Shown here: positions 17,134 to 25,978 of the stretch, piece by piece
How the letters are laid out: every line of letters begins with the position of its first letter
Numbering within the stretch: the first letter of the stretch is position 1
NCBI RefSeq assembly: GCF_024206475.1
Contig: NZ_JAMBPR010000043.1
Location: 1-64,000 of the forward strand
From: Paraburkholderia sp. CNPSo 3274
GTDB lineage: Bacteria > Pseudomonadota > Gammaproteobacteria > Burkholderiales > Burkholderiaceae
Length of the DNA stretch: 64,000 nucleotides
Direction of reading: 5' to 3'
Made by a program: the position numbers and the translations under genes
Notes under the pieces: generated by a model
Databases searched by the model: none
What the model was told of the DNA's origin: nothing
What the model saw: the letters and a program-made list of their open reading frames with translations, nothing else

Positions 17134-17862
17134 ATGCCGTCGAGGAATACACGAGCCGCCAGCAGCCCGGCGGCCGATATCAAGGAGCCGCACGCTTCGG
17201 CTCGCAGCACAACGCCCGAGCGCATTCTCGATACCGCCGAAAGGCTGTTCGCGATGCACGGTTACTTCGGTACGTCGATTCGCGACATCATGCAGGGCTG
17301 CGGCATGGAACTGAGCCTCGCGCGTTATCACTTCGGCAGCAAAGACGCCCTGTTTCAGCAGGCGATTGGCCGCCGCGCGGCCGTGATCAGCCAGCAGGTG
17401 ATCGAGTCGCTGGAAGCGGCGCTCGCTCCGTTGCATGCCGAACGGCCCGATGTAGAAGCGATCGTGACCGCGCTTTCCGCGCCGGCATTCGCGCACCTGA
17501 AAAGCGGCGACCCCGGGTGGCAAAACTACCTGCGCCTGCTGACCCAGATTGGCTGCCTTCTGGAGCGCCCCGACCTCACGGCGCCGTTCTACGATCAATA
17601 CGCGCCAGCGGCTGCGCGCTACCGCGACGCCTTCGCGAAGGCGCTCCCCCGCGCCTCACGGGAAACCGTCGAACTCGTGCAGCATTTCGTCGAGTCCGTG
17701 TTTCACCTGGTGCTCAACGAGCTGTACGCGAAGGAAGCGCGGTCCGGAACACGCGCACTCACGGCACAACATATCGAGCGTATGCGCACCTATTTGATCC
17801 GCTTTGCGGTTGGCGGCATCGAGGCGATGGTCAACTCCGCGCCGGCCCAACGGGGTTCGTGA
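17134..17862 (+). CDS. TetR-family transcriptional regulator (candidate regulator of the cluster)
   Basis: A 242-residue TetR protein. After a 27-residue disordered head, RILDTAERLFAMHGYFGTSI and MELSLARYHFGSKDALFQQA form the helix-turn-helix with the near-invariant YHFGSKD recognition turn. The C-terminal half (AERPDVEAIVTAL to the end) is the TetR_C ligand/dimer domain. Gene position next to GAAC-N3-GTTC operators, and the recurrence of that operator through the cluster, make it the best candidate for the pathway repressor; the inducer would be a pathway CoA-thioester or acid (inference). ATG follows AAAGGGAA. Confidence 0.9.
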   Translation: MPSRNTRAASSPAADIKEPHASARSTTPERILDTAERLFAMHGYFGTSIRDIMQGCGMELSLARYHFGSKDALFQQAIGRRAAVISQQVIESLEAALAPLHAERPDVEAIVTALSAPAFAHLKSGDPGWQNYLRLLTQIGCLLERPDLTAPFYDQYAPAAARYRDAFAKALPRASRETVELVQHFVESVFHLVLNELYAKEARSGTRALTAQHIERMRTYLIRFAVGGIEAMVNSAPAQRGS

Positions 17863-17878
17863 GCGGGGTTGATTGGCA

Positions 17879-17922
17879 TTGACAGCCGCGCCGACCGTCG
17901 TTCACAATTTAGAACATTATTC
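17879..17922 (+). promoter_or_regulatory. promoter and tandem operators of the ferredoxin-reductase operon
   Basis: TTGACA at 17879-17884, 18-base spacer, CACAAT at 17903-17908, then 3 bases and operator GAACATTATTC (17912-17922). A second dyad GACCGTCGTTC (17893-17903) lies 19 bases upstream centre to centre, inside the spacer. Each has one mismatch to GAAC-N3-GTTC. Confidence 0.65.
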
Positions 17923-17975
17923 AGAATAACTGGGGCCGCGTGAAGTCCGCGGCCGTGCGAGACGGAGTTCGCTTT

Positions 17976-19238
17976 ATGACAGCTATAGACGCAGAAAACA
18001 CCGCGCTGATCGTCGGCGCGGGTCATGCTGCGGGAGAGTGCGCGACCGCGATTCGCGAACAGGGATGGACGGGGCGCATCGTGATGGTGGGCGAAGAGCC
18101 GCATTTGCCGTACCAGCGGCCGCCGCTGTCCAAGGCGTTCCTGTCGGGCGAATCGACCGCCGAGCAGCTTTACCTGAAACCGCTGTCGACATACGACAAG
18201 GCACGCGTCGAGTTCATACCCGAGACGCGCGCGGAGCACATCGACCGCGAGGCGAAACGGGTCACGCTTTCCAATGGCAGCGAAATCGGCTACGCGAAGC
18301 TTGTTCTGGCCACCGGCGGTCGCGCGCGGCGCCTCGCGTTGCCGGGTATCGAAGCTATCGAGAAGCTGCAGAACTTTCACTACCTTCGCACGCTCGATCA
18401 CGTCGCGCGCATTCGAAACCAGTTTCATGCTGGCTCGCGTCTCGTGATCATCGGCGGCGGATATGTCGGCCTCGAAGTCGCTGCCGTGGCCGTGAAGCGC
18501 GGTTTGCACGTCACCGTGCTCGAAGCGTTGCCGCGCGTACTCGCGCGCGTCACGGCGCCGGAGCTTTCCACCTTCTACGAGAAAGTGCACCGCGAGGCCG
18601 GAGTCGACATCCGCACAAATGCAATCGTGAGCGGATTTGAACTCGACGCATCCGGTGACGCCGTTGCCGCCGTGTGCTGCGCGGACGGCACGCGCGTCGC
18701 AGCGGATCTCGTCATCGTCGGCGTGGGACTGGAGCCCGCCACCGAACTCGCGCAAGCAGCGGGTCTCACCGTCGACAACGGCATTGTGGTGGACGAGCAT
18801 ACGCGCACCTCCGATCCAGATATTTTTGCGGTCGGCGATTGCACCAACCATCCCAATCCCGCGCTTGGCCGCCGCCTGCGTCTGGAGTCGGTGCCCAACG
18901 CGCTGGAGCAGGCCCGCACCGCAGCAGCGTCGTTGTGCGGCAAGGAGCGTGTTTATAACAGCGTGCCGTGGTTCTGGTCCGATCAATACGATCTGAAGCT
19001 CAAGATGGTCGGGTTGTCCCAGGGCTACGACGAGTTCGTCCTGCGCGGCAGTTCCGAGACCCGCTCGTTTTCGGCGTTTTACCTCAAGGATGGCGTGATG
19101 CTCGCAGCCGATACGGTGAGCCGCGCGCCCGAATTCATGCTGGCAAAGCGGTTCGTCGCCGAGAAGATTCCGGTTCGTGCGGCCGATCTCGCCGACGAGT
19201 CGATCCCGTTGAAAAGTCTGCTTCCCCAGTCCAACTAA
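17976..19238 (+). CDS. putidaredoxin-reductase-like NAD(P)H:ferredoxin reductase
   Basis: The 420-residue FAD protein is laid out like CamA: ALIVGAGHAAGECA (FAD fold), PYQRPPLSKAFL, LVLATGG, LVIIGGGYVGLEVAAVA (NADH-binding fold) and DPDIFAVGDCTNH (second FAD motif). It passes electrons from NADH to the [2Fe-2S] ferredoxin encoded 21 bases downstream and so to the P450s of the cluster. ATG at 17976 follows GGAG with an 8-base gap; a GTG 36 bases upstream lacks a site. First gene of a three-gene operon with its own promoter/operators. Confidence 0.92.
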   Translation: MTAIDAENTALIVGAGHAAGECATAIREQGWTGRIVMVGEEPHLPYQRPPLSKAFLSGESTAEQLYLKPLSTYDKARVEFIPETRAEHIDREAKRVTLSNGSEIGYAKLVLATGGRARRLALPGIEAIEKLQNFHYLRTLDHVARIRNQFHAGSRLVIIGGGYVGLEVAAVAVKRGLHVTVLEALPRVLARVTAPELSTFYEKVHREAGVDIRTNAIVSGFELDASGDAVAAVCCADGTRVAADLVIVGVGLEPATELAQAAGLTVDNGIVVDEHTRTSDPDIFAVGDCTNHPNPALGRRLRLESVPNALEQARTAAASLCGKERVYNSVPWFWSDQYDLKLKMVGLSQGYDEFVLRGSSETRSFSAFYLKDGVMLAADTVSRAPEFMLAKRFVAEKIPVRAADLADESIPLKSLLPQSN

Positions 19239-19259
19239 TTTTTCAGAGGTCCAGAAGCC

Positions 19260-19580
19260 ATGCCGCTCATTCGATTCATCCAGCCGGACGGCAGCGAAGC
19301 CAGCGTAAGCGCCAATGTTGGCGACTCGGTCATGCAAACCGCCGTGAACAACCAGGTCCCGGGCATTCTTGGGGATTGTGGCGGCAGTTGCAGTTGCGCC
19401 ACCTGTCACGCCTACGTCGACGAAGGCTGGCGCGGCCACATGCCGACGGCCGAGTCCTACGAAGTCGACATGCTCACCTGCGCAATGGACGTGCGCGAAA
19501 ACAGCCGTCTGACGTGTCAGATCTTCATGACGCCGGAGCTGGACGGCCTCGTGGTGCGTCTGCCCGGCTCGGCGGCTTGA
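19260..19580 (+). CDS. [2Fe-2S] ferredoxin, putidaredoxin-type
   Basis: A 106-residue adrenodoxin/putidaredoxin-family ferredoxin. Cluster ligands are C40, C46, C49 and C86, in GDCGGSCSCATCHAYV and LTCQIFMTPELDG, the same spacing as putidaredoxin (39, 45, 48, 86); an additional Cys44 replaces Ala. The C-terminal MTPELDGLVVRLP matches the P450cam-docking tail region. It is the expected redox partner for the CYP101-type P450s at 8530 and 48058, both of which lack their own adjacent ferredoxin. Confidence 0.95.
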   Translation: MPLIRFIQPDGSEASVSANVGDSVMQTAVNNQVPGILGDCGGSCSCATCHAYVDEGWRGHMPTAESYEVDMLTCAMDVRENSRLTCQIFMTPELDGLVVRLPGSAA

Positions 19581-19585
19581 GCGTC

Positions 19586-20362
19586 ATGAGTACGAATACG
19601 CCCCGCACGACGCTGATCACTGGCGCCGCTTCAGGCATGGGCGCCGCGCTCTCCCGGCATTTGACGGTGCTCGGCGAACGGGTGATTGGCGTCGATCTGA
19701 GCAATGCGGAAATTTGCGCGGACCTCGCTGACCCGGCGCAACGCGCAGGGCTCCTCGCGCGCGTACAACAGATCACGCCGTCGATCGACGCGGTGGTCGC
19801 GTGCGCGGGGGTGTCTCCGCCGGTGGCTGGCGATACGCTGGTATCGGTCAACTACTTCGGCGTTGCCGATCTGCTGCCGCGACTGTTGCCGCTCCTGCAT
19901 CGCGCAGAGCAGCCGCGCGCGGTGGTGATCTCCTCGCTCGCATCGCTTCATCCCGTCGACACACGCCTCGTCGAGATGTGCCTCAACGGCGACGAACTCG
20001 CCGCGCGGGAACAGGCCGCGAAAATCGGCCCGCAGTGCTATGCGTCGTCCAAACGCGCGCTGACGCAATGGATACGGCGCACGGCAGTGCTGCCCGGCTG
20101 GGCGGACCAGGGTGTGTTGCTAAACGGGATCGCGCCTGGCATCGTGAAGACGCCGATGGTCGCGCCGCTGCTGGAAACCGCCGAGGGCCGCGAGGCGCTT
20201 GCTGCAGGCGTGCCCACCGCCGTGCGGGACTATGCAAGCGCTGAGCAGATCGTTCCGCTCCTTGCGTTTCTCGGCAGTCCGGCCAACGGCTACATGGTGG
20301 GCCAGGTTCCGTTCGTCGACGGAGGCGCCGATGTGCTCTTGCGCGGGGAAGCGGCGCTGTAA
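19586..20362 (+). CDS. SDR, 3alpha-hydroxysteroid dehydrogenase/carbonyl reductase-like
   Basis: A 258-residue SDR of the atypical 3alpha-HSD/carbonyl-reductase group known from Comamonas: TGAASGMGAAL, a short VVACAG instead of NNAG, VSVNYFGVADLL, and catalytic YASSK. The insertion after LVEMCLNGDELAAREQA, where ordinary SDRs have none, is characteristic of that group. It probably interconverts an alicyclic alcohol and ketone with NAD(H). It sits 5 bases after the ferredoxin stop, so hydroxylation and alcohol oxidation are co-expressed. Confidence 0.85.
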   Translation: MSTNTPRTTLITGAASGMGAALSRHLTVLGERVIGVDLSNAEICADLADPAQRAGLLARVQQITPSIDAVVACAGVSPPVAGDTLVSVNYFGVADLLPRLLPLLHRAEQPRAVVISSLASLHPVDTRLVEMCLNGDELAAREQAAKIGPQCYASSKRALTQWIRRTAVLPGWADQGVLLNGIAPGIVKTPMVAPLLETAEGREALAAGVPTAVRDYASAEQIVPLLAFLGSPANGYMVGQVPFVDGGADVLLRGEAAL

Positions 20363-20377
20363 CACACTCGCGCAAGC

Positions 20378-20396
20378 AAGGCGCTTACGGCGCCTT
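20378..20396. terminator. hairpin at the convergent SDR / SnoaL-like junction
   Basis: AAGGCGC (20378-20384) and GCGCCTT (20390-20396) form a stem with loop TTACG. It overlaps the last codons of the leftward gene. No clear T-tract. Confidence 0.35.
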
Positions 20397-20963
20397 CGTC
20401 AACGCGTCGATGGCGCGCTGTTCGCTCTTGCTCCAGAACGCCGCCCACGTCGGAAAGCCTTGCGGAAGACGCGGCTGGTACCGGTCGCCTTCATATTTGC
20501 CTGGCCAGTTTTGAAAGCGCGGCGCACCGGGACGTGAGAGCCAGTCCGTCGAATACCAGTGCTGCTCTTCACGGCGCTCGAAATACCATCGCCCGTCGCG
20601 CCGCACGTAGTGATCGAAATAGCAGATCGCCATCACCACCCATGAGCCGTTGTCCTCGTGCTCCGCGCGGCAATAGACGCTTCCGGTGGCATGGTCGGCA
20701 TCGATGAAGTCGACTGCGTGGCCGCAGATCTGGTGAATGCTGCGATAAAAACCCCGCAGAATATGCTCGGAACCGTAGAACGTCTTCAACGCTGCGCGCC
20801 CCACGCCCCATCTGCCGCAATTGACGTCTTCGGCAAACAGTTGCACGAGGCTGTCCAGATCGCGCGAATCGACCGCCAGCGCGTAGCGTATCGGCAACTG
20901 TTGAATGGCAAGCTGCGCCTCGATACGTTCGATACGCGCAAGCAGAGCGGAATCCGTCGTCAT
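20385..20963 (-). CDS. nuclear transport factor 2 / SnoaL-like family protein
   Basis: A 192-residue protein with a cone-shaped SnoaL-like fold: IQQLPIRYALAVDSRDLDSLVQLF at the start, a central HQICGHAVDFIDAD and GRWYFERREEQHWYS, which match SnoaL_4/ring-hydroxylating-dioxygenase-beta-like domains. Family members include ketosteroid-isomerase-like enzymes, dehydratases and structural beta subunits, so the reaction is uncertain. Its start overlaps the stop of the SDR gene upstream (ATGA). It is last in the 33741-20385 operon. Confidence 0.75.
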   Translation of the reverse strand: MTTDSALLARIERIEAQLAIQQLPIRYALAVDSRDLDSLVQLFAEDVNCGRWGVGRAALKTFYGSEHILRGFYRSIHQICGHAVDFIDADHATGSVYCRAEHEDNGSWVVMAICYFDHYVRRDGRWYFERREEQHWYSTDWLSRPGAPRFQNWPGKYEGDRYQPRLPQGFPTWAAFWSKSEQRAIDALTKAP

Positions 20964-21793
20964 GCCGCCCCCTTCGCCGCGTTGGCCGTGGCGGCCGAGC
21001 GTGCGCGGATTTCGTCGGCATAGTACGGCTGGTGCGAAAGCAATCCGCCGTCGACGTTGAACACCTGGCCCGTGACGAACGCCGCTTCATCCGAAGCGAG
21101 ATACACGAGCGCGTGTGCAATGTCCTCGGGCAGCCCAAGGCGAGGCGTGAGATGGTGGCTCAGCATCATTTCGCCGAGCTCGCCCGCGTAGTACGCCTGA
21201 GTCACCGGCGTGACGATCAGCCCGGGAGCGATCGCGTTGCAGCGTATGCCCTCCTTGCCGTGCTGCGCGGCGATGTAGCGCGTCAAATTATCGATACCGG
21301 CCTTGCAGACGCCATAGGCGCTGTACCCCAACGCACCCGCCTGGGCGGAGCCCGAAGAGGTATTGATGATCGACCCGCCGCCGCGCGAGCGCATGAGCGG
21401 CAGCGCACGCCGCGAAGCCAGCATGGTGCCGCGAAGATTGATGCGCATCGTGTCGTCCCAGACGGCGACGTCGATGGCCTCGATCGCCGCATCGACCGTA
21501 CTGGAGAGCGACGTGGCGGCGGCGTTGTTGTGCAGGATATCGAGGCCGCCCCACGTCTTGAGCGTGAGATCGAACAACGCATCGATCGAGCTTTCGTCGC
21601 CGATATCGACACGCGCCGCCACCGCCTGGCCGCCCGAATCCTTGATACGGCGAACCTGCTCTTGTGCCCCTTCGAAATTCAGGTCCGCCACCACCAGCAA
21701 GGCGCCTTCCTGCGCGAGCCTCGCGGCACAGGCAGCGCCGATACCGGATGCGGCCCCGGTCACAATCGCAATCTTTTCCTTCACGCGTTGCAC
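20960..21793 (-). CDS. short-chain dehydrogenase/reductase
   Basis: A 277-residue classical SDR: IVTGAASGIGAACA, DILHNNAA, GSIINTSSGSAQAG and YSAYGVCKAGI (here the catalytic pair is Tyr and Lys in YGVCK), then IAPGLIVTPV. The GTG at 21793 is chosen as start because GGGAGGAG lies 6 bases upstream; an upstream frame extension has no site and would add a poorly conserved tail. It is followed by the overlapping SnoaL-like gene and preceded by the ACAD pair, so it may act on a hydroxyacyl-CoA or ring alcohol. Confidence 0.87.
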   Translation of the reverse strand: MQRVKEKIAIVTGAASGIGAACAARLAQEGALLVVADLNFEGAQEQVRRIKDSGGQAVAARVDIGDESSIDALFDLTLKTWGGLDILHNNAAATSLSSTVDAAIEAIDVAVWDDTMRINLRGTMLASRRALPLMRSRGGGSIINTSSGSAQAGALGYSAYGVCKAGIDNLTRYIAAQHGKEGIRCNAIAPGLIVTPVTQAYYAGELGEMMLSHHLTPRLGLPEDIAHALVYLASDEAAFVTGQVFNVDGGLLSHQPYYADEIRARSAATANAAKGAA

Positions 21794-21810
21794 GATCTGC
21801 TCCTCCCGGA

Positions 21811-22953
21811 TCACGCCGTTACCGGTATCCGGTTGCTTGCCGCAACGCGGTCGAGATGAAAGTCGATATCGCCGAACATCTTCTCCATCATCGTCATCTT
21901 GCGGAAGTAATGGCCAACCGGATATTCCTCGGTGAGCCCCATACCCCCGTGCAACTGGATGCCCTGCGCGCAAACGAAGCGAGCGGCGCGCGCGGCAACC
22001 GCCTTGGCCGCCGAGATGGCGCGGCTACGTTCGGCCGCCGGACGGTCGAGATGCGCGATCCCGCAGTACAACATCGAGCGCGCCTCCTGCGTGGCGACGA
22101 ACATCTCGGCCATGCGATGTTGCAACGCCTGAAACTTGCCGATGGGCTGGCCGAACTGCGAGCGCCCCTTGATGTACTCCGAAGTGATTGCCATCACCGC
22201 TTCCATCATGCCGAGGCTCTCGGCCACGCTCGCGAGAATGGCGAGCTCCGTTGCCTGCGTGAGCACCTCCAGCGCGCGCTCCGGTCCGACGATCAATGCA
22301 TCGTCGCCGACCTCGACATTGTGCAGGTCGACATCCGCGGCACGTGAGCCGTCGAGCAAGCGATACGACCGGCACGTGACGCCCGCAGCCCGACGGTCGA
22401 CAAGAAAGACGCCTACGCCTTGCGATGCGCTTTCCACTCGCGCGGTCACGAGCAGTTGATCTGCCGAGTCACCGGCCACCACCAGCGTTTTCGCGCCACT
22501 GATCACGTAACCCGTGGCCGTCTTGCGAGCATGGGTTCGTGCGTGGCAACCCACCTTGTATCGGCTGCCCGCTTCGCTATCCGCGAGCGAAAGCAGCAGC
22601 TTGCCTTCGATGACGGCGGGCAGCAGCGTCTCGCGCTGTGTCCGCGCATCGCCGCGTTCGATGATCGTGGCGCAAAGCAGCGCCGTTTGCACGACCGGTT
22701 CGAGCGCCATGCCGCGACCGAGCGCCTCCATCAGGATCGCCATTTCGACAAACGAGCACCCGAGGCCGCCGATGTCTTCCGGCATGGTCAGCCCGAGCCA
22801 GCCTAGCTCGGCGTAGGCGCGCCAATGCTCGCGGCTGAAGCCCTCCTGCTGCGCCGCGATGTGCGTGCGCGCCTCGAATCCATACTCCTGCTGGACGTAG
22901 CGCTCCGCGCCATCCTTCAGCATCAATTGTTCTTCGGAGAAGTTGAAGTCCAT
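21811..22953 (-). CDS. acyl-CoA dehydrogenase, small-type partner of a heteromeric pair
   Basis: A 380-residue ACAD of the type that works as the partner subunit of heterotetrameric ACADs. It keeps FGQPIGKFQALQH and QGIQLHGGMGLTEEYP (FAD-contacting C-terminal segments), but has no Glu in the ER context that marks the catalytic subunit. Its gene starts 3 bases after the stop of the 400-residue ACAD, a strict pair. Such pairs (ChsE4-ChsE5, Scd1AB types) dehydrogenate CoA-thioesters of steroid side chains; electrons go to ETF. Two further pairs of the same design occur at 49363-51714 and 54650-57035. Confidence 0.88.
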   Translation of the reverse strand: MDFNFSEEQLMLKDGAERYVQQEYGFEARTHIAAQQEGFSREHWRAYAELGWLGLTMPEDIGGLGCSFVEMAILMEALGRGMALEPVVQTALLCATIIERGDARTQRETLLPAVIEGKLLLSLADSEAGSRYKVGCHARTHARKTATGYVISGAKTLVVAGDSADQLLVTARVESASQGVGVFLVDRRAAGVTCRSYRLLDGSRAADVDLHNVEVGDDALIVGPERALEVLTQATELAILASVAESLGMMEAVMAITSEYIKGRSQFGQPIGKFQALQHRMAEMFVATQEARSMLYCGIAHLDRPAAERSRAISAAKAVAARAARFVCAQGIQLHGGMGLTEEYPVGHYFRKMTMMEKMFGDIDFHLDRVAASNRIPVTA

Positions 22954-22955
22954 GG

Positions 22956-24158
22956 CTACAGTCCAAATGCGAGTTTGGCGATGATGTTCTTCTGCACTTC
23001 GCGCGCGCCCCCATAAATGGTGGATGCGCGAGCGATGAGATAGCCCGACGTGCGGCCGCCCACGTAGTCGGGCCAGCTTTCGTCGACCGCAGGATCACTA
23101 TGCGCGCCGCTGTGGTCGTCGAAGCGCATCACGCGGGGACCCAGTGCATCCATCTGGAGTTGCGTCACACGCTGTTGCATTTCCGATCCGCTGATCTTCA
23201 GCGCGGACACCACGGCATCGAGATTGCGCTCGCTTTTCTCCTCGGCAAGGATGCGCAGCACGGACCACTCGAGCGCCATAAGATCCGCTTCGATATCTGC
23301 AACCTTGCGCGCAAACCCGGGTGTATCGATCAGCCGCACGCCATCGACCGTTTCCTGCGCCGCAATGTCCTTCGCGCGTTGCAACTCACGTTTGTTGAAA
23401 TACAAAAACGCGCTCGTCGTGCGCTCCTTCTCGAGCAGGTACTTCGCATAGGTCCAGCCCATGCCGGCCTCACCCACGAGATGAGCCTTCGGTACACGGA
23501 CGTTTTCGAGGAACACCTCGTTCAGTCCCCTGCCGCCCTCGATCGACACGATCGGACGCACGGTGATACCCGGCGTGTCCATCTTGACGAGCAGGAACGA
23601 GATTCCTCGCTGCGGCTTGACGGTCGTATCGGTCTTGACGAGAAAGAATCCCCAGTCGGCAATGGTCGCGTCGCTCGTCCAGATCTTCTGGCCGTTGATG
23701 ACGTACTCGTCGCCGTCGAGTATCGCGGTGGTTCTCAATCCGGCGAGGTCGGAGCCCGCGTTGGGTTCCGAGAAGCCCTGACACCAGAACTCGTCGCCAC
23801 ACAGGAGCGGCTTCAGGAAGCGCTCCTTTTGCCAATCCGAGCCGAACGCGATGATGACGGGCGCGACCATATGCGTGGACTGCCAGCTATAGTCCATGGC
23901 GTCGGCGTTGTACAGCTCTTCCATGAAGATATGCTTGCGAAATCCGCTCCAATCGGTGCCTCCGTGCGCCGCCGGCAAATGCGGCGCCCCCCAGCCGCGC
24001 TCGAACAGAATGCGCTGCCACCTGCGAATGTCATCGCGCGCAGGTGGATGCACGCCCACCCGCCACCGGTGTGAAATATCGGCGGGCGCATGCTCCTTGA
24101 AGAACTGCCTCACTTCCTGACGAAACGATTCGTCTTCCTTGCTAAAATCAAAATGCAT
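22956..24158 (-). CDS. acyl-CoA dehydrogenase, large-type (putative catalytic) subunit of a pair
   Basis: A 400-residue ACAD: FSEPNAGSDLAGLRT (substrate/FAD), NGQKIWTS, ISFLLVKMDTPGITVRP. LLEKERT at about residues 241-247 carries the Glu (E245) at the position used as base in ChsE4-like steroid ACADs, while the classical MCAD Glu position near the C-terminus reads YGGAREVQ, with Gly in its place. It is translated just ahead of the small subunit at 22953. In the operon it follows a ligase and two crotonases, so it likely opens a beta-oxidation round on the ligated acid. Confidence 0.9.
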   Translation of the reverse strand: MHFDFSKEDESFRQEVRQFFKEHAPADISHRWRVGVHPPARDDIRRWQRILFERGWGAPHLPAAHGGTDWSGFRKHIFMEELYNADAMDYSWQSTHMVAPVIIAFGSDWQKERFLKPLLCGDEFWCQGFSEPNAGSDLAGLRTTAILDGDEYVINGQKIWTSDATIADWGFFLVKTDTTVKPQRGISFLLVKMDTPGITVRPIVSIEGGRGLNEVFLENVRVPKAHLVGEAGMGWTYAKYLLEKERTTSAFLYFNKRELQRAKDIAAQETVDGVRLIDTPGFARKVADIEADLMALEWSVLRILAEEKSERNLDAVVSALKISGSEMQQRVTQLQMDALGPRVMRFDDHSGAHSDPAVDESWPDYVGGRTSGYLIARASTIYGGAREVQKNIIAKLAFGL

Positions 24159-24237
24159 GCCTGACTCCTGAATCTCTTACGCTCTCGTATATCAGACTGG
24201 CCGGACGCGCCGTGCTCGCGCGAATGGAATGCTCCGC

Positions 24238-25017
24238 CTAGTGGCCCCTGAAGGCAGGCGCTCGCTTCTCTCTTGCCGCCAGCCGGCCCTCCGCCGCATC
24301 TTCCGAATTCACCGCGAGCGCTACCGCGTTCAGTTCCTGGGCCAGAAACTCCTCCATGCTGCCGGTGTTCAACCGGAACAACTGTTTCGTCAAGCCAAGC
24401 GAAAAGGTCGGGCCTGCGGCGAGTTCGCCGGCCAGCTTCGAGGCCGCCGCGTCGAGATCGCCGTCCTCGACGAAGTGACTGGCGAGACCCGTATCGAGCG
24501 CTTCCTTGCCAGTCAGCCTGCGATTCAAATACATGATTTCCTTTGCGCGAAACTCGCCGCAATGACGCGCGAGCAGATGCACCATGCCGCCTTCGGGCAG
24601 CGTGGCGCGCATCAGGAATGCGGGAATGAACTGCGCCGTATCGGAAACGATCAACTGGTCCGCACAAAGCGCGAAACTCCATGCGATACCCACGGCCACC
24701 CCTCGTACGGCCGCGACCATCGGCTTGTTCAGGTTGTAAAGCCTGAGCGCGATCTTCTGATAGATAGCCATCGACGCGCGCGCATGCGCGACGCTCATCT
24801 GCGCCGGCGCGGCGCCGCTGCCCTTGATGTCGGCACCCGCGCAGAAGGCACGGCCTGCTCCGGTGAGAACGACGGCGCGAATCTCCGCGTCCTGCTCAAT
24901 GCGATCGAGGTGGCCGAGAATCAGCTCCAGCATCTCCGGCGTCAGCGCATTGAGCTTTTCGGGGCGATTCAGGCACAGCGTCGCAACCGCGCCATTCAAT
25001 GTAAGTTCAACGTCCAT
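24238..25017 (-). CDS. enoyl-CoA hydratase/isomerase family protein
   Basis: A 259-residue crotonase with FCAGADIKGSG (oxyanion loop) and AFLMRATLPEGGMVHLL, where the second acidic residue is a Glu preceded by Pro rather than the PGxGG pattern; this resembles isomerase/dehydratase-type members. RGVAVGIAWSFALCAD is the first catalytic segment and lacks the usual Glu. Start: ATG 25017 agrees best with family length, although its ribosome binding site is weak; an in-frame ATG at 25065 overlaps the upstream gene by 17 bases. A second crotonase gene precedes it. Confidence 0.82.
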   Translation of the reverse strand: MDVELTLNGAVATLCLNRPEKLNALTPEMLELILGHLDRIEQDAEIRAVVLTGAGRAFCAGADIKGSGAAPAQMSVAHARASMAIYQKIALRLYNLNKPMVAAVRGVAVGIAWSFALCADQLIVSDTAQFIPAFLMRATLPEGGMVHLLARHCGEFRAKEIMYLNRRLTGKEALDTGLASHFVEDGDLDAAASKLAGELAAGPTFSLGLTKQLFRLNTGSMEEFLAQELNAVALAVNSEDAAEGRLAAREKRAPAFRGH

Positions 25018-25048
25018 GATGTTCGGATCTTCGTTCGAGTTGGGTTCG

Positions 25049-25942
25049 TCAACTGCCACGTGCATGCAGGCGGATCATTCCGTCACCGAAAGGCTCGTCG
25101 CGGCGCTTGAGCGCTTCCTTGAGCCCAACCGCTTCCATGTCTTCCTTGAACTGCGCGCGGCGCGGCCCCTGGCTCTGGTGAGCCCGCGAGTCGTTCTCCA
25201 CCGCGAGCCGCTGAAGTGTGCGCGACCCTGCCAGCTCCAGTCCAATGTTCACGATGCGCTTGTTGGCCGCCAGCAGATCGGCATCGACAAAAGACAAGCG
25301 GCGTGCCAGTTCGCCTACCTCCGCTTCGAGCTGCTCCGCCGGCACCGCATCCATGACGAGACCGATTTTCGCCGCGTCGCGTCCGTTGAGCGAGTCTCCG
25401 GAAAGCAGCAGACGTTTCGCCCACTGAGGGCCGACGTGATAGAACCACATATGCGCAGGGGGCGAGCCGTTGGCGCGCGTGGCGGGAAAACCGATTCTCG
25501 CGTTGTCGGCAGCGATCACCATGTCGCATGCGAGCGCGAGATCCGTGCCGCCTGCAAGACAGTTGCCGTGAACCTGCGCGATGATCGGCTTGTGGATTTC
25601 GGCCATCAGATTGACCGTCTCCGCCTGCCGCTCCATCGACCAGCAGTCATCGTCGAAACTGCGAATCGTGCCGCGATACTCACCCGGATCGACAGCTTCC
25701 GCCGCCCGGTCCGTATACGTCGTCACGAGGTCGTAACCTGCGCAGAAGTCGCGGCCGGCTCCCGAAAGCACGATTACGTTGACCGACTTCAGGTCATCAG
25801 CTTCGAGCAACGCTGACTTGAGTTCCTGCAGAAGCGGATTGTTGATGGCATTGCGCTTGTCCGGGCGATTGAGCGTGATGCGCGCAACGCGCTCCGCGAC
25901 TTCAAACTGCACGCACTCCGTACTCTTGAGCCATTTGGCCAT
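25049..25942 (-). CDS. enoyl-CoA hydratase/isomerase family protein
   Basis: A 297-residue crotonase, longer than usual at the C-terminus. FCAGYDLV is the oxyanion loop, NCLAGGTDLALACDM the first catalytic segment (Asp instead of Glu) and IGFPATRANGSPPAHMW the second, which lacks the acidic residue of hydratases. The C-terminus LKEALKRRDEPFGDG is unlike standard hydratases and is seen in a subgroup found with terpenoid and steroid genes. A non-hydratase reaction is possible. It follows the ligase gene and precedes the crotonase at 24238. Confidence 0.82.
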   Translation of the reverse strand: MAKWLKSTECVQFEVAERVARITLNRPDKRNAINNPLLQELKSALLEADDLKSVNVIVLSGAGRDFCAGYDLVTTYTDRAAEAVDPGEYRGTIRSFDDDCWSMERQAETVNLMAEIHKPIIAQVHGNCLAGGTDLALACDMVIAADNARIGFPATRANGSPPAHMWFYHVGPQWAKRLLLSGDSLNGRDAAKIGLVMDAVPAEQLEAEVGELARRLSFVDADLLAANKRIVNIGLELAGSRTLQRLAVENDSRAHQSQGPRRAQFKEDMEAVGLKEALKRRDEPFGDGMIRLHARGS

Positions 25943-25978
25943 AATCGATTCTCTCTGATTGAGGCGATTCCCGGTTCA

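Noticed and set aside
17790..19439. A 549-codon open frame on the minus strand
   Set aside because: It covers the reductase and ferredoxin genes in antisense; those have full motif sets and ribosome binding sites.
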